Positions 18,252 to 26,773 are shown, counted from the first letter of the stretch. The stretch: 45,039 nucleotides of DNA from Bacteroidales bacterium UBA4284 (GCA_002395925.1 DGVM01000051.1:1-45039), one strand, 5' to 3'. The notes: generated from the sequence alone by a model not told the origin. Numbers and translations are program-made.

Positions 18252-20426
18252 ATGAATACAAAACGAACACTCGTAACCTGCGCACTGCCGTACGCCAACG
18301 GCCCCGTGCACATCGGCCACCTGGCGGGCGTCTATGTGCCCGCCGACATATATGTACGCTACCTCCGCATGAGAGGCCGCGACGTGCTTTACGTCTGCGG
18401 TTCCGACGAACACGGCGTACCCATTACCATCAAGGCCCGCGAGCAGGGATGCACGCCGCAGGACATAGTGGACCGCTACCACAAGATCATCAAGGATTCC
18501 TTCACATCCCTGGGCATCAACTTCGACATCTACGGCCGCACCTCCTCGCAGGTGCACGCCGAGGGCGCGTCGGAGTTCTTCCGCAAGCTCTACGACGACG
18601 GCAAATTCGTGACCCGCGAGAGCGAGCAATACTATGATCCCGAGGCAAAAACCTTTCTTGCAGACCGTTACATCGTGGGAACATGCCCCCGCTGCGGCAA
18701 CGAAGGAGCCTATGGCGACCAGTGCGAGAAATGCGGCAGCACCCTCAGCCCCGAGGAACTCATAAATCCCCGTTCCAAGCTCAGCGGCGCCACTCCCGTC
18801 AAAAAGAAGACAACCCACTGGTACCTGCCGCTGCAGGACTACGAACAGTGGATTTCGCAGTGGATACTCGAGGGCCACAAGGAATGGCGTTCCAACGTAT
18901 ATGGCCAGGTCAAGAGCTGGCTGGACGGCGGTCTGCAGCCCCGTGCCGTAACCCGCGACCTCGACTGGGGCGTGCCCGTGCCCGTAGAAGGAGCCGAGGG
19001 CAAGGTGCTCTATGTATGGTTCGACGCCCCCATCGGATATATCTCGAACACCCGCGAGCTGCTGCCCCAGAGCTGGGAGAAGTGGTGGAAGTCGCAGGAT
19101 ACCAGGCTGGTACACTTCATAGGCAAAGACAACATCGTCTTCCACTGCATCGTATTCCCCGCCATGCTCAAGGCATACGGCGACGGCTACATCCTTCCCG
19201 ACAACGTGCCTGCCAACGAATTCCTCAACCTCGAGGGCGACAAGATTTCAACCTCGCGCGGCTGGGCGGTATGGGCTCATGAATACCTGCAGGACTTCCC
19301 CGGCAAGGAGGACGTAATGCGTTACACCCTGACCGCAAACGCCCCTCAGACGGCCGACAACGACTTCAGCTGGAAAGACTTCCAGGCCCGCAACAACAGC
19401 GAGCTGGTGGCAATTTTCGGCAACTTCGTCAACCGCGCCGTCGTGCTCACGCACAAGTACTTCGGCGGCAAGGTACCCGCCTGCGGGCCCCTCTCGGACG
19501 TCGATAAGGAAGTCATGGCCGAGATTCCCGCCCTCAAGGAATCCATGGAGAAGAACCTCGAGGCCTTCCGCTTCAGAGAGGCCCTGCGCGATGCCATGGG
19601 CATAGCCCGGGCGGGCAACAAATACATCTCCGACACCGAGCCCTGGAAGGTTGCAAAAACCGACCTCGACCGCACGGCGACCATCCTCAACATCTGCATC
19701 CAGATCTGCGCCGACCTCGCCATCGCCTTCGAGCCGTTTACTCCCTTTGCGGCCGAAAGACTGCGCAGAATGCTGGGAGTCACGCTGTTTGCCGGTTCCG
19801 ACCACAGGGTCGGCGAGCGTCAGACCGTCAATACCTACAAGGCCGGCGAAGGCTGCGCGCTGCATACCGTAAGCGGAGAAGTTCCCGCCGCCGCTCCCGG
19901 AGAACTGCGCCTCGACTGGGAAATCCTCGGCCGCCCCCAGATTATTCCCGCAGGACACGCCATAGGAGAGCCCGAACTGCTCTTCGCAAAGATTGAAGAC
20001 GACGCTATCAACGCCCAGCTCGCCAAACTCGACGAGGCACGCGCACGCATCGAGGTTGCCCGCAAGGCGGAGGAGGCGAAGAAAGTCGCCCCGCAGAAGG
20101 AAGAATGTACCTTCGAGGACTTCGAGAAGATGGACATACGCACCGCCACCGTACTGGAGGCCGAGCGCGTCCCCAAGACCGACAAGCTCCTCAAGCTCAC
20201 CATCGATACCGGCATCGACCGCCGCGTCATCGTATCCGGCATAGCCGAATTCTACTCCCCCGAAGACATGCTGGGCAAGCAGATATGCATCCTGGCAAAC
20301 CTCAAGCCCAGGGTCATACGCGGCATAGAGAGCCACGGCATGATACTCATGGCCAAACAGGGCGACGGCACGATGCGCTACGTCACCCCTGCCGAAGTAC
20401 TGAACAACGGTTCCCAAATAGGTTGA
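18252..20426 (+). CDS. metG: methionyl-tRNA synthetase
   Basis: A 724-residue class I synthetase charging tRNA-Met. HIGH is at residues 20-23, and the zinc knuckle reads [18 protein letters not shown]. The KMSKS loop is present as KISTS near residue 331. A C-terminal tRNA-binding (Trbp111-like) domain begins at about 615 with [18 protein letters not shown]. The start at 18252 gives the normal [19 protein letters not shown]-terminus; the longer reading into dnaG is discarded. The gene is 4 bases after dnaG and 2 bases before the next gene. Confidence 0.96.
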   Translation: MNTKRTLVTCALPYANGPVHIGHLAGVYVPADIYVRYLRMRGRDVLYVCGSDEHGVPITIKAREQGCTPQDIVDRYHKIIKDSFTSLGINFDIYGRTSSQVHAEGASEFFRKLYDDGKFVTRESEQYYDPEAKTFLADRYIVGTCPRCGNEGAYGDQCEKCGSTLSPEELINPRSKLSGATPVKKKTTHWYLPLQDYEQWISQWILEGHKEWRSNVYGQVKSWLDGGLQPRAVTRDLDWGVPVPVEGAEGKVLYVWFDAPIGYISNTRELLPQSWEKWWKSQDTRLVHFIGKDNIVFHCIVFPAMLKAYGDGYILPDNVPANEFLNLEGDKISTSRGWAVWAHEYLQDFPGKEDVMRYTLTANAPQTADNDFSWKDFQARNNSELVAIFGNFVNRAVVLTHKYFGGKVPACGPLSDVDKEVMAEIPALKESMEKNLEAFRFREALRDAMGIARAGNKYISDTEPWKVAKTDLDRTATILNICIQICADLAIAFEPFTPFAAERLRRMLGVTLFAGSDHRVGERQTVNTYKAGEGCALHTVSGEVPAAAPGELRLDWEILGRPQIIPAGHAIGEPELLFAKIEDDAINAQLAKLDEARARIEVARKAEEAKKVAPQKEECTFEDFEKMDIRTATVLEAERVPKTDKLLKLTIDTGIDRRVIVSGIAEFYSPEDMLGKQICILANLKPRVIRGIESHGMILMAKQGDGTMRYVTPAEVLNNGSQIG

Positions 20427-20428
20427 TT

Positions 20429-21892
20429 ATGAAACGCTTCGCCCTTGCCTGCGGTCTTCTCGCCGCCAGCATCACCCTCGCCGCCCAGGACTGGGGCGGC
20501 CACTACAAGATGGAAACTCCCGACGAGAAAGCCGGCGACCTCTACCTTGTCCCGGTTAGCCCGTCCGAGGCCGAATTCCTGCTGATAGTCAAGAGTATAG
20601 ACGGCACCAGGATGGAGGTGCTCTACGACACCCAGGACGGCACGGTAAGCCTTCGCGACGGCAAGTTCGTCTGGCATGCACCCGAGTCGCAGTACAACAT
20701 AACTCTCAACCTCTACCCCGAGGTCGAAGACGGCGTACCGATGGAGGGCACCATAAGCATAACCGAAGATACCGGCGGAGGAGAATATTCTTACTCCAGC
20801 CTCAGTCCCGACGGTTACTACCGCCGCGACGACTCGGTATTCGTTACCCCCGAAGGTTACATGTACAGGGTCAGTGCCGACGGCAGCGGCTGCATGCTGG
20901 CAGCGGGCGGCATCTACACCGGGAAGGTCAGCCTCCCGCAGTCAGTCAAGGGTCCTTTCGGACGCATGTATCCCGTAAAGGGCATCGAAGCGGACGCCTT
21001 CAAGTTCTCCCGCGCACTCACGCAGGTGGAACTGTACGACGAATCCCAGTCCATAGCCCCCGGAGCCCTGACGTACACCGAGATACCCTACTTCTGGAAC
21101 GAGCTTCCCATGCCTTACTTCGCCTATCCCGACAAGAGCAGGAGCCGCTTCGCAATCCCCTATTTCCAGGATTTCGTAAGCCCGGCGGGCAAGAACCAGT
21201 GGGTGGTCTTCAAGCAGAACCTCGCACCCGCAGTACTGAGCGGCGACACGACTGCCGACGAGAGTAAGCGTGAAGGCCGCGTCGATCAGGACTTCGACAA
21301 CACCAGGGGTCTTTTCTACACCCTCCTGTCTGAAAAAGAGGAAATAGCCAAGATGTTCCGCGGCTACGATGCCGGCGAAATCGAGGTCATCATAGCGGAT
21401 CCCATGTTCGTAGCGTATCACACCTTCCCCGCCTTCGGGCGCTGGAAGTTCCCCGAGAAGGAAGTTTCCGCACCGGGCTGGGTGGAGAAAGCGATGAGCA
21501 AACGTACGGGCCGCCCTGTCATGTACAGCCGCAAGGCAGCCTGGCTGCGCGACGGCAACGGAGAGCTCGACATTGTTGAATACGAGCATGTCAACCACCA
21601 GGCGATGGTGAGTTTCGTGTGGCAATGCCGCGGCGAAATCATCGCCCATGGCAGCCTTACCACCGAGATAGAATCGGAGTTCGAAGACTCTGGCGTGTGG
21701 AACGTCGATGACGAAGGCAAGTACGGCATTCCCGATGTCGTCACCATCGCCTTCGACGGCAACGGCGCCGTAAACATCTTCCTGGCAAAGAATTCTCCCG
21801 AAAGTATCAACTGCTTCGTGCTCCACCAGAACGAGGAGGAATTCCAGTTCATCCACCTCGACCAGTGGTACAGGTACGTCGATATTTTCTAG
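20429..21892 (+). CDS. secreted BspA-like protein of unknown function
   Basis: A 487-residue protein with a signal peptide (MKRFALACGLLAASITLAAQ) and no lipobox Cys. I do not recognise the whole. Residues about 155-215 resemble a single LRR_5/BspA repeat: YTGKVSLPQSV, YPVKGIEADAF, LTQVELYDES, then IAPGALT. The C-terminal 200 residues are mixed alpha/beta with two Trp-rich patches (APGWVEKAM, FVWQCRGE) and have no motif I can name. The start at 20429 follows the metG stop by 2 bases, so it probably rides on the metG transcript. It converges on the 21957-22850 gene. Confidence 0.8.
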   Translation: MKRFALACGLLAASITLAAQDWGGHYKMETPDEKAGDLYLVPVSPSEAEFLLIVKSIDGTRMEVLYDTQDGTVSLRDGKFVWHAPESQYNITLNLYPEVEDGVPMEGTISITEDTGGGEYSYSSLSPDGYYRRDDSVFVTPEGYMYRVSADGSGCMLAAGGIYTGKVSLPQSVKGPFGRMYPVKGIEADAFKFSRALTQVELYDESQSIAPGALTYTEIPYFWNELPMPYFAYPDKSRSRFAIPYFQDFVSPAGKNQWVVFKQNLAPAVLSGDTTADESKREGRVDQDFDNTRGLFYTLLSEKEEIAKMFRGYDAGEIEVIIADPMFVAYHTFPAFGRWKFPEKEVSAPGWVEKAMSKRTGRPVMYSRKAAWLRDGNGELDIVEYEHVNHQAMVSFVWQCRGEIIAHGSLTTEIESEFEDSGVWNVDDEGKYGIPDVVTIAFDGNGAVNIFLAKNSPESINCFVLHQNEEEFQFIHLDQWYRYVDIF

Positions 21893-21918
21893 CGGCGATA
21901 TTGATAAGCCTGAACAGT

Positions 21919-21949
21919 CCGGGTGCAAATCCGGCTCTGTGGCACCCGG
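21919..21949. terminator. inverted repeat between convergent genes
   Basis: CCGGGTGC (21919-21926) and GCACCCGG (21942-21949) form a perfect 8-bp GC-rich stem with a 15-nt loop. It lies in the 64-base gap between two converging genes, so it could act in both directions. No T-run follows on either strand, so a stem-only or Rho-assisted terminator is the best reading. Confidence 0.5.
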
Positions 21950-21956
21950 GGGTTGA

Positions 21957-22850
21957 CTAATAGAAACGTCCGAAACTGTATCCAACAGACATAGTCAGGC
22001 CGCCATAACTTGCAGGGAGAAACAGACAGCCGGCAGACAGCACGAAACGTCCGAGATGCGCAGCGACTCCCAATTCGGCACAAAAGCCGCTGAGGCTGGC
22101 ATCGCTTACCTTCATCCAATTGCCATCCGGGTCTTCCCAGCAAAGGCGGCGCGAGCCATATCCCAGGCCGCCGTACACGGAAATCCAGCTTCCGAGCCTC
22201 ACTGCCGGGCCAGCCGTGATGAAAAACCGATCGACGGCGCTGTTGCCGCTCGTCCAAACCGGCCCGTCAGCACTGGTGCCGTCGGACAATGCACTATAAG
22301 ATATGTTATGATTGCTGAAGTTGCTGCGGAACGCGACATACCCTCCTATTTTTCTGCCAAGATATTCAGCCATTAGTCCGCCCGACAATTCGGGAAGTAC
22401 GATTGACGACGCAGACAGGCAGACGTGATACAGCGGAGAAGGAGGAGTTCCGGGAAAAAACACGGCCTGCGGAGCCGCAGTTTTTGTGAGCGCCGGTGGT
22501 AAAGGCCGGAGTTCCGGAAGCTCTGAAGGGAGCCTTGCAACGCGGGTGTCGGAAACCTTTCCGCTATAATACATCTTGCGTATGGCCTCATAACGGCGGC
22601 GTGCGGCAGCCGGCATGCGGTCTGATGCATACTTGAATTCGCCTCTAAGAGCGTCAAGTTCAACAAGTAATGGAGTAAGGTCGGCGTCCGCATTGCCTGA
22701 AGCCTTGACTTGCAGGCTCATGGCGCAGATACGCTCAAAACGGTCAAGCAGCTCGTCCCAATCGGTAGAAGCCGGCGCCTGGCCACAAAGCACCTGCCGG
22801 CCCCCTAACAGGAACAGCAAGAAGAGCAACAGGCGCAGAGACTTGTTCAT
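21957..22850 (-). CDS. secreted protein with helical N-domain and predicted outer-membrane beta-barrel
   Basis: 297 residues, family not recognised. A signal peptide (about 1-23, RLLLFLLFLLGGRQVLCGQ) is followed by a charged helical region (about 27-95). A proline-rich linker (ELRPLPPALT) follows. The C-terminal half is rich in alternating Gly/aromatic strands and ends in Phe-Tyr after MSVGYSFGRFY, as outer-membrane barrels do. VYGGLGYGSRRLCW and RFVLSAGCLFLPASYGG look like amphipathic strands. It is divergent from the kinase gene with only 27 bases between the two start codons, which suggests joint regulation. The barrel call is inferred from composition only. Confidence 0.7.
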   Translation of the reverse strand: MNKSLRLLLFLLFLLGGRQVLCGQAPASTDWDELLDRFERICAMSLQVKASGNADADLTPLLVELDALRGEFKYASDRMPAAARRRYEAIRKMYYSGKVSDTRVARLPSELPELRPLPPALTKTAAPQAVFFPGTPPSPLYHVCLSASSIVLPELSGGLMAEYLGRKIGGYVAFRSNFSNHNISYSALSDGTSADGPVWTSGNSAVDRFFITAGPAVRLGSWISVYGGLGYGSRRLCWEDPDGNWMKVSDASLSGFCAELGVAAHLGRFVLSAGCLFLPASYGGLTMSVGYSFGRFY

Positions 22851-22873
22851 CAGTACAAAAATAACTATTTTTG
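22843..22873. promoter_or_regulatory. back-to-back divergent promoter, kinase and barrel genes
   Basis: The intergenic gap holds CAAAAATAACTATTTTTG (22856-22873), two perfect TAnnTTTG -7 boxes pointing outward with 2 bases between them. The plus box (22866-22873) has TTG at 22843-22845, 20 nt upstream, and ends 4 bases before the kinase ATG. The minus box (22856-22863) ends 5 bases before the other ATG; its -33 is weak. With the usual distance from -7 box to start site, both mRNAs would be leaderless or nearly so. Confidence 0.6.
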
Positions 22874-22877
22874 CGTT

Positions 22878-23885
22878 ATGGACGAGGACATTTCAAGCTT
22901 TTTGGAAACGGCAACCCCTTTTGGCGGCGCCGACCTTTCTACATTCACCCTTATCCATGATTCTCAGGATGGATTCTGCGCCCTGTACCGGGGCGAGAGA
23001 GCCGGCCAATTCCGCATTTTCAAATGCCTTAAACCGCAGTGGCGCGGGCAGGCGCTCCAGGAGGCCATGCTCAAGAAAGAATTCGAAATAGGCTATCCGC
23101 TGCGTCACCCGGGAATACGCGAAACTTACCAGTACACCTTCATCGAAGGCCTTGGCAACTGCATAGAGATGGAATGGATAGACGGGATGCCCTTGAGTGA
23201 ATTCCTTCAGGGCGGACATCTTGACGACAAGGCTTTCCGCAAACTCGCAGGAGAACTCTGCGACGCCATTTCCTATATTCACAGCAGGCAAACCCTTCAC
23301 CGGGACATCAAGCCGTCAAACATAATGATTACGCACGACGGGCACACTGCAAAACTGATAGATTTCGGCCTTGCAGACAGCAGTTCCTCGGCCTTGCTGA
23401 AATCACGAGCCGGCACAGTGCGTTACATAGCCCCGGAAGTTATGGCCGGCAGTGCAGCCGACGTAAGAAGCGATCTATGGTCCTTGGGAACCGTGCTTCG
23501 CGAAATGAGTCCGGCACGATACAGAAGGGCCCTTGAAAAATGTATATCAAAAGATCCATCCCGTCGCTACAGGAACGTACAGGAGGCGCGAGAAGCCCTG
23601 TTAAAGCGTCCGACATGGCCGTATATCCTTCTGAGCGCATTGCTAATCTTGTTTGTAGCTGGAATTCTCGTCATTAATAAAGGCAAGACCGGTACCCCCG
23701 ACACATCTGCCGCTGCAGTTCCCACACCTGCTGTAGCGGATACGATCCCGGAGGCTCCACGGGACAGCGTAATAATCATACGACAGAGCACCATGCCCAA
23801 GCCGGCAAAGGCTAAGACGTCAAAAGAAGAGGCAGACCATATATTTCAGCAGGCCAGCGACTTATTTAAGGGAGCCCTCGATTGA
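22878..23885 (+). CDS. membrane-anchored Hanks-type Ser/Thr protein kinase
   Basis: 335 residues. The cytoplasmic kinase domain (about 22-243) has the ATP-binding Lys (K49 in RIFKCLKP), catalytic loop HRDIKPSNIM (141-150), DFG (162-164) and APE (185-187). All catalytic residues are therefore present. The glycine-rich loop is degenerate (DSQDGFCALYRG), and the C-lobe after APE is only about 55 residues, lacking the usual insert before RRY. One transmembrane helix (about 248-266) precedes a 70-residue Pro/Ala/Thr-rich tail in the periplasm with no PASTA or other sensor domain. No phosphatase gene is adjacent. The 3' end overlaps the converging gene by 24 bases. Confidence 0.9.
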   Translation: MDEDISSFLETATPFGGADLSTFTLIHDSQDGFCALYRGERAGQFRIFKCLKPQWRGQALQEAMLKKEFEIGYPLRHPGIRETYQYTFIEGLGNCIEMEWIDGMPLSEFLQGGHLDDKAFRKLAGELCDAISYIHSRQTLHRDIKPSNIMITHDGHTAKLIDFGLADSSSSALLKSRAGTVRYIAPEVMAGSAADVRSDLWSLGTVLREMSPARYRRALEKCISKDPSRRYRNVQEAREALLKRPTWPYILLSALLILFVAGILVINKGKTGTPDTSAAAVPTPAVADTIPEAPRDSVIIIRQSTMPKPAKAKTSKEEADHIFQQASDLFKGALD

Positions 23886-24446
23886 GACTTTGCTGAGGCC
23901 TTCCTTTTTTCCTGCCACATACGACGGCAGGATCCTGTCGCCCCTGATAACTGCCGGGAGGAAAAGGGGCAAGCCCTTAAAGAAGCATCCTGCCTCGAAA
24001 CGGTCTCCCGCCTGCAGCTTTGAATTATAGCTATCTACAATCAGCCATTGTCCTTCCGCCTCCTTGCGGATTCTTATCATGCGGTTGGGAGCCCAGCACA
24101 ATACCATAATGCCGCCTTCCGGCACATCCTTCGCAGATATGAAAGACTCATCGATATAACCGGACGAATCCTCCTGCCGTCCGAACTGAGCAAGACGGAA
24201 AGATGAGAAGTCCTTATATCCTATGAAGCGCGACAAGACGTCAAGAGTAGATTCCCTGGGGGTTGTCTGCTGGGAAACATAACCCCAGAGACGTTTGAGT
24301 GTAGATACGGAAACAACATCCTTGCACTCATATTCCAGCAGCGCGGCAAGCGTACGGAAATCATTCGTACATTCGAGCGGGCGGCCGTATTTCTTTTCGA
24401 CTTCGATCAGTATCGCCTGTAATTCCGGTATGTCTTTCTTTTCCAT
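23862..24446 (-). CDS. Bacteroidota-specific protein with TLKRLWGY motif, possible DNA-binding regulator
   Basis: 194 residues. I recognise a recurrent Bacteroidota pattern but no characterised function. The N-terminal 80 residues are helical with STLKRLWGYV, then TPRESTLDVLSRFIGYKDF, an arrangement that looks like an HTH-type unit (inference). The C-terminal half is beta-rich (IMVLCWAPNRMIRIR, WLIVDSYNSKLQAGDRF). The start at 24446 (MEKKDIPELQ) lies one base after the stop of the upstream lipoprotein gene, so the two are one transcript. The 3' end overlaps the kinase gene on the opposite strand by 24 bases. Confidence 0.75.
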   Translation of the reverse strand: MEKKDIPELQAILIEVEKKYGRPLECTNDFRTLAALLEYECKDVVSVSTLKRLWGYVSQQTTPRESTLDVLSRFIGYKDFSSFRLAQFGRQEDSSGYIDESFISAKDVPEGGIMVLCWAPNRMIRIRKEAEGQWLIVDSYNSKLQAGDRFEAGCFFKGLPLFLPAVIRGDRILPSYVAGKKEGLSKVSIEGSLK

Positions 24447-24447
24447 G

Positions 24448-25821
24448 TCAGGGTTTTTTCCAGTTGATGGGTAAAGAGGAGTAATCGGTGACTGCGGTGC
24501 AGCCAAAGAAAGAAAGATATCCGCTTTCTATCCGGTTGAATGTATCCGGGCAGTTCTCCCTTTCATAAAGATGGACTTTCGTGCCATCCGTAACGGTATA
24601 TGGAGACTCGCAACAGAGCGAGCTGCAATTCATGAACAGCCCTTCGATGACGGATAGTTTGCGGTTTGCGTCGAACAAAGAGGCCGGAACGGATTTCAGA
24701 GCCGTGCAGCCCCTGAACGTCGAGACCATGCGTTCGAGGTCGGGACAACCGGAGAATATCCCTTCGGGAATGACCGCGAGTGAGGTGCAGCCGGCGAAGG
24801 TTTCCTGGAGCATCTTGAGGAACCTTCCGTCCTGCAGCAGTTTTTCGGGGAGCGATTCAAGCGCCGTGCAGCCGCTGAAACACTGGGTAAGGTTCACAGC
24901 CTGAGGGAACAAGGCCTCCGGTATGGAAGTCAGGCGTTCGCATTCTGCGAATACGCGGGTGTAGTCGCAATCTGCAGGGCAGCCGTCGAACAGCCCGGCA
25001 GGAATTCCGGCAAGCGCCGTTTCACTGAAAGCCTCGCGGACGGATGCCACATTTGCCAGGTCATCTTCGTCAGGGTCGGCTACCGAGTCCAGATTCTTCT
25101 GCCCGAGGAAGGCGCAGCTGAGGTCTTCAAGACCGGTTTCGCCCCAGTCAAGAACGGCCAGCACACAGTCGGGTACCGACAGGCCGACGGATGACAGCGC
25201 CGTTACCGAGCCGCTTACGCTCACTTCATATTCGCCCTGTGCGGCATAGCTGTGAGACACATTACCGTTTGAAAGATATCCGTAGCCGTAATCAGCCGTC
25301 ACTTGGTCTTTGGTTCCGTCGCCCCAGTCGATGAGGCATTCTATCTCGCCTCGCAACGGAAGGCTCACGAGTCCCTGTTCGGACGTGCGGACTTTAAGGC
25401 GCATAGGTCTTTGCCGGTCGGCTGGCCGGGGAGCATAATAGACTACAGGCTCCGATAGCACCTCCATGCGACCGTTGCCAATGAAGAAACTGCAGGAATA
25501 CGTAGCACCGCCGAGAATGTTCTGCAGACTGACGGCAAAGGAGCTGTCGGAGAGGCGACGCCCCTCGATACGTCTGCCTTCCGCCGGGGTGCCGGCAGTT
25601 GATCCACCGGGAGTAACGTACATGCCATATTCCGAGAGTTGAGTCATGGAGCTCACGCTGCATATAAAACTTACACTGCCCGGCACGCTTTCGTCCACCT
25701 CGACTCCGTTGAACTCCGGCACCAGGTACGTGACCGCCGCCGGGTCCTCCGGTTTGCAGCAGAAGGCAAGCAGTGCAGCTGCACAGGCGGCAGCTTTCGC
25801 TATGAATGAAAGCATTTTCAT
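24448..25821 (-). CDS. surface lipoprotein with PKD-like and BspA-like repeats
   Basis: 457 residues. A type II signal with lipobox LLAFC (Cys about 21) anchors it in a membrane. After a beta-sandwich region, IDWGDGT and HSYAAQGEYEVSVSG mark a PKD-like domain (about 155-205). Cys-containing repeats of BspA/leucine-rich type follow: LFDGCPADC, CFSGCTALESLPEKLL, TFAGCTSLAVIPEGIF and TFRGCTALKSVPASLF. A conserved end with DGTKVHLYE closes the protein. It probably sits on the cell surface and binds host or glycan ligands (inference). The start is the ATG at 25821; the frame is open to a TTG 21 bases upstream, which I reject. The same C-terminal module occurs in the 33206-35932 protein. Confidence 0.82.
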   Translation of the reverse strand: MKMLSFIAKAAACAAALLAFCCKPEDPAAVTYLVPEFNGVEVDESVPGSVSFICSVSSMTQLSEYGMYVTPGGSTAGTPAEGRRIEGRRLSDSSFAVSLQNILGGATYSCSFFIGNGRMEVLSEPVVYYAPRPADRQRPMRLKVRTSEQGLVSLPLRGEIECLIDWGDGTKDQVTADYGYGYLSNGNVSHSYAAQGEYEVSVSGSVTALSSVGLSVPDCVLAVLDWGETGLEDLSCAFLGQKNLDSVADPDEDDLANVASVREAFSETALAGIPAGLFDGCPADCDYTRVFAECERLTSIPEALFPQAVNLTQCFSGCTALESLPEKLLQDGRFLKMLQETFAGCTSLAVIPEGIFSGCPDLERMVSTFRGCTALKSVPASLFDANRKLSVIEGLFMNCSSLCCESPYTVTDGTKVHLYERENCPDTFNRIESGYLSFFGCTAVTDYSSLPINWKKP

Positions 25822-25830
25822 GTCGGCTTT

Positions 25831-25861
25831 CAAAAATAACAATTATTCCGCCCACAGCAAA
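25831..25861 (-). promoter_or_regulatory. consensus Bacteroidota promoter for lipoprotein operon
   Basis: On the minus strand TTTG (25858-25861), 19 nt and TATTTTTG (25831-25838) match the consensus spacing exactly. The -7 box ends 9 bases before the ATG at 25821, which implies a very short or absent leader. It would drive the lipoprotein and the 23862-24446 gene. Confidence 0.65.
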
Positions 25862-25868
25862 GAGAATT

Positions 25869-25885
25869 CTGTTCATTCAGGTCCA
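25869..25885 (+). repeat. left copy of 17-nt direct repeat
   Basis: CTGTTCATTCAGGTCCA recurs at 33119-33135 as CTGTTCATTTAGGTCCA, 16 of 17 identical and in the same orientation. This copy starts 8 bases upstream of the -33 box of the lipoprotein operon. The AT-rich segment lies between the two copies. Confidence 0.7.
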
Positions 25886-25943
25886 AGGGGCTGAAACCTT
25901 ACTCACCGATTCGGCTCAATTCTTAGTATAAAAATGTGGTTTT

Positions 25944-25970
25944 CGGCTCAAATAATTGGAAATTGAGCCG
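25944..25970. repeat. GGCTCAA inverted repeat
   Basis: CGGCTCAA (25944-25951) and TTGAGCCG (25963-25970) are perfect 8-bp inverted arms around 11 AT-rich bases. A third copy, CGGCTCAAT, lies in direct orientation at 25912-25920. Three copies in 60 bases at the edge of the AT-rich segment suggest a protein-binding site or a remnant of a mobile-element end. Confidence 0.5.
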
Positions 25971-25985
25971 TAAATCCAAACAATA

Positions 25986-26078
25986 ATGACCAGAGAAAAC
26001 GAAATACTCCAGCCCCGGCTCCACAATCGGCTTCTCAAGTTCCTTGTGATACGGAGAATGACATGGGATCAATCGTGA
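25986..26078 (+). other. 30-codon open frame, possible gene remnant
   Basis: An ATG-initiated frame of 30 residues (MTRENEILQPRLHNRLLKFL, then ten more) ends in TGA. It has a charged, protein-like composition but no family I recognise, and it stops just before hicB. It may be the surviving 5' end of a gene lost from this accessory segment, or non-coding. The remaining bases of the 25822-26089 gap hold only the promoter and repeats listed. Confidence 0.25.
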
Positions 26079-26089
26079 AGCCAAGCCAA

Positions 26090-26494
26090 TCAGAGAATAA
26101 AAGACAGGCGCCGGCTGATTGCTTTTATGCCATCAGTTATCTTTTTGCGCGTCGCCGGACGAGGCGTCTTAAGACCTGTTGCATAGTGACACAACTGCTG
26201 CTCATTGATGCCGGTCTCGCGGGATAGAGCCTTGCGCGTGATATAGTTGTCTGAATACCGTAACTGAGCCCTGGTTGTCAGAACGAATTCCGGTTCCCAT
26301 GTCCCTTGTAGAGATGCAGGAACGTCCTCCCCGCGAGCCTTAATCCCATCAACATGAAAACGAAGCGCCTCTACTATGGCATGCTCGGTTTCTTCGAGCG
26401 TCTTGCCGGTAGCAACGCAAGCGATAGATTCATCCTGGGGGACGGCACCAAAATTATGGTCCATCCAATCAATGTTTATTATAAGCTTTGACAT
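26090..26494 (-). CDS. hicB: HicB-family antitoxin
   Basis: 134 residues. The N-terminal partial RNase-H-like fold contains FGAVPQDESIACVATGKT and EETEHAIVEALRFHVDG, as in HicB. The C-terminal part (about 80-134) is an HTH: RKALSRETGINEQQLCHYATG. HicB neutralises HicA and represses the operon through the HTH domain. I start at MSKLIINIDW, 14 bases after the hicA stop; a start 24 bases upstream would overlap hicA. The gene order hicA-hicB is standard. Confidence 0.9.
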   Translation of the reverse strand: MSKLIINIDWMDHNFGAVPQDESIACVATGKTLEETEHAIVEALRFHVDGIKARGEDVPASLQGTWEPEFVLTTRAQLRYSDNYITRKALSRETGINEQQLCHYATGLKTPRPATRKKITDGIKAISRRLSFIL

Positions 26495-26508
26495 AATAAT
26501 CTTTCTTA

Positions 26509-26703
26509 CTATTTCCATCCTGCCTGTCTCCAGATGCTGTTCAATAAAAACTGACTCAGATCATCGCTTAGCTTGCCGCTCACAGTAACTGTACCAGGCT
26601 TATTATCATTTATAAACTGCCGATGATCTCCTTTCATTCTATCCAATTTCCATCCATCAGCCAAAAGCAATTCAATGACCTGTTTAACCTTATACTTTTT
26701 CAT
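26509..26703 (-). CDS. hicA: HicA-family mRNA-interferase toxin
   Basis: 64 residues, typical HicA size. The double-stranded RNA-binding-like fold shows VIELLLADGWKLDRMKGDHR, with the catalytic His in the GDHRQF motif (usually GSHxxF), followed by GTVTVSGK. HicA binds and cleaves mRNA when free of HicB. The pair lies inside the AT-rich segment, where it may favour retention of the segment (inference). Confidence 0.9.
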   Translation of the reverse strand: MKKYKVKQVIELLLADGWKLDRMKGDHRQFINDNKPGTVTVSGKLSDDLSQFLLNSIWRQAGWK

Positions 26704-26721
26704 AGCCTGGCTTTATATTTA

Positions 26722-26751
26722 CAAAGGTATAAAATTATTTACTTTTACAAA
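26722..26751 (-). promoter_or_regulatory. hicAB promoter
   Basis: On the minus strand TTTG (26748-26751), 18 nt and TACCTTTG (26722-26729) form a near-consensus Bacteroidota promoter. The -7 box ends 18 bases upstream of the hicA ATG. HicB would be expected to bind here. Confidence 0.65.
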
Positions 26752-26773
26752 ATATATTTATTCGTATTAATGC

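Noticed and set aside
16208..18313. Long minus-strand open frame (701 codons) opposite dnaG
   Set aside because: Shadow of the GC-rich dnaG codons; no domain or motif, and dnaG is certain on the plus strand.
21893..21956. Riboswitch between convergent genes
   Set aside because: Both flanking genes end here, so there is no downstream gene to regulate; the hairpin fits a terminator better.
25822..25842. TTG start for the 24448-25821 lipoprotein
   Set aside because: It lies inside the -7 promoter region; ATG at 25821 gives a clean lipoprotein signal.
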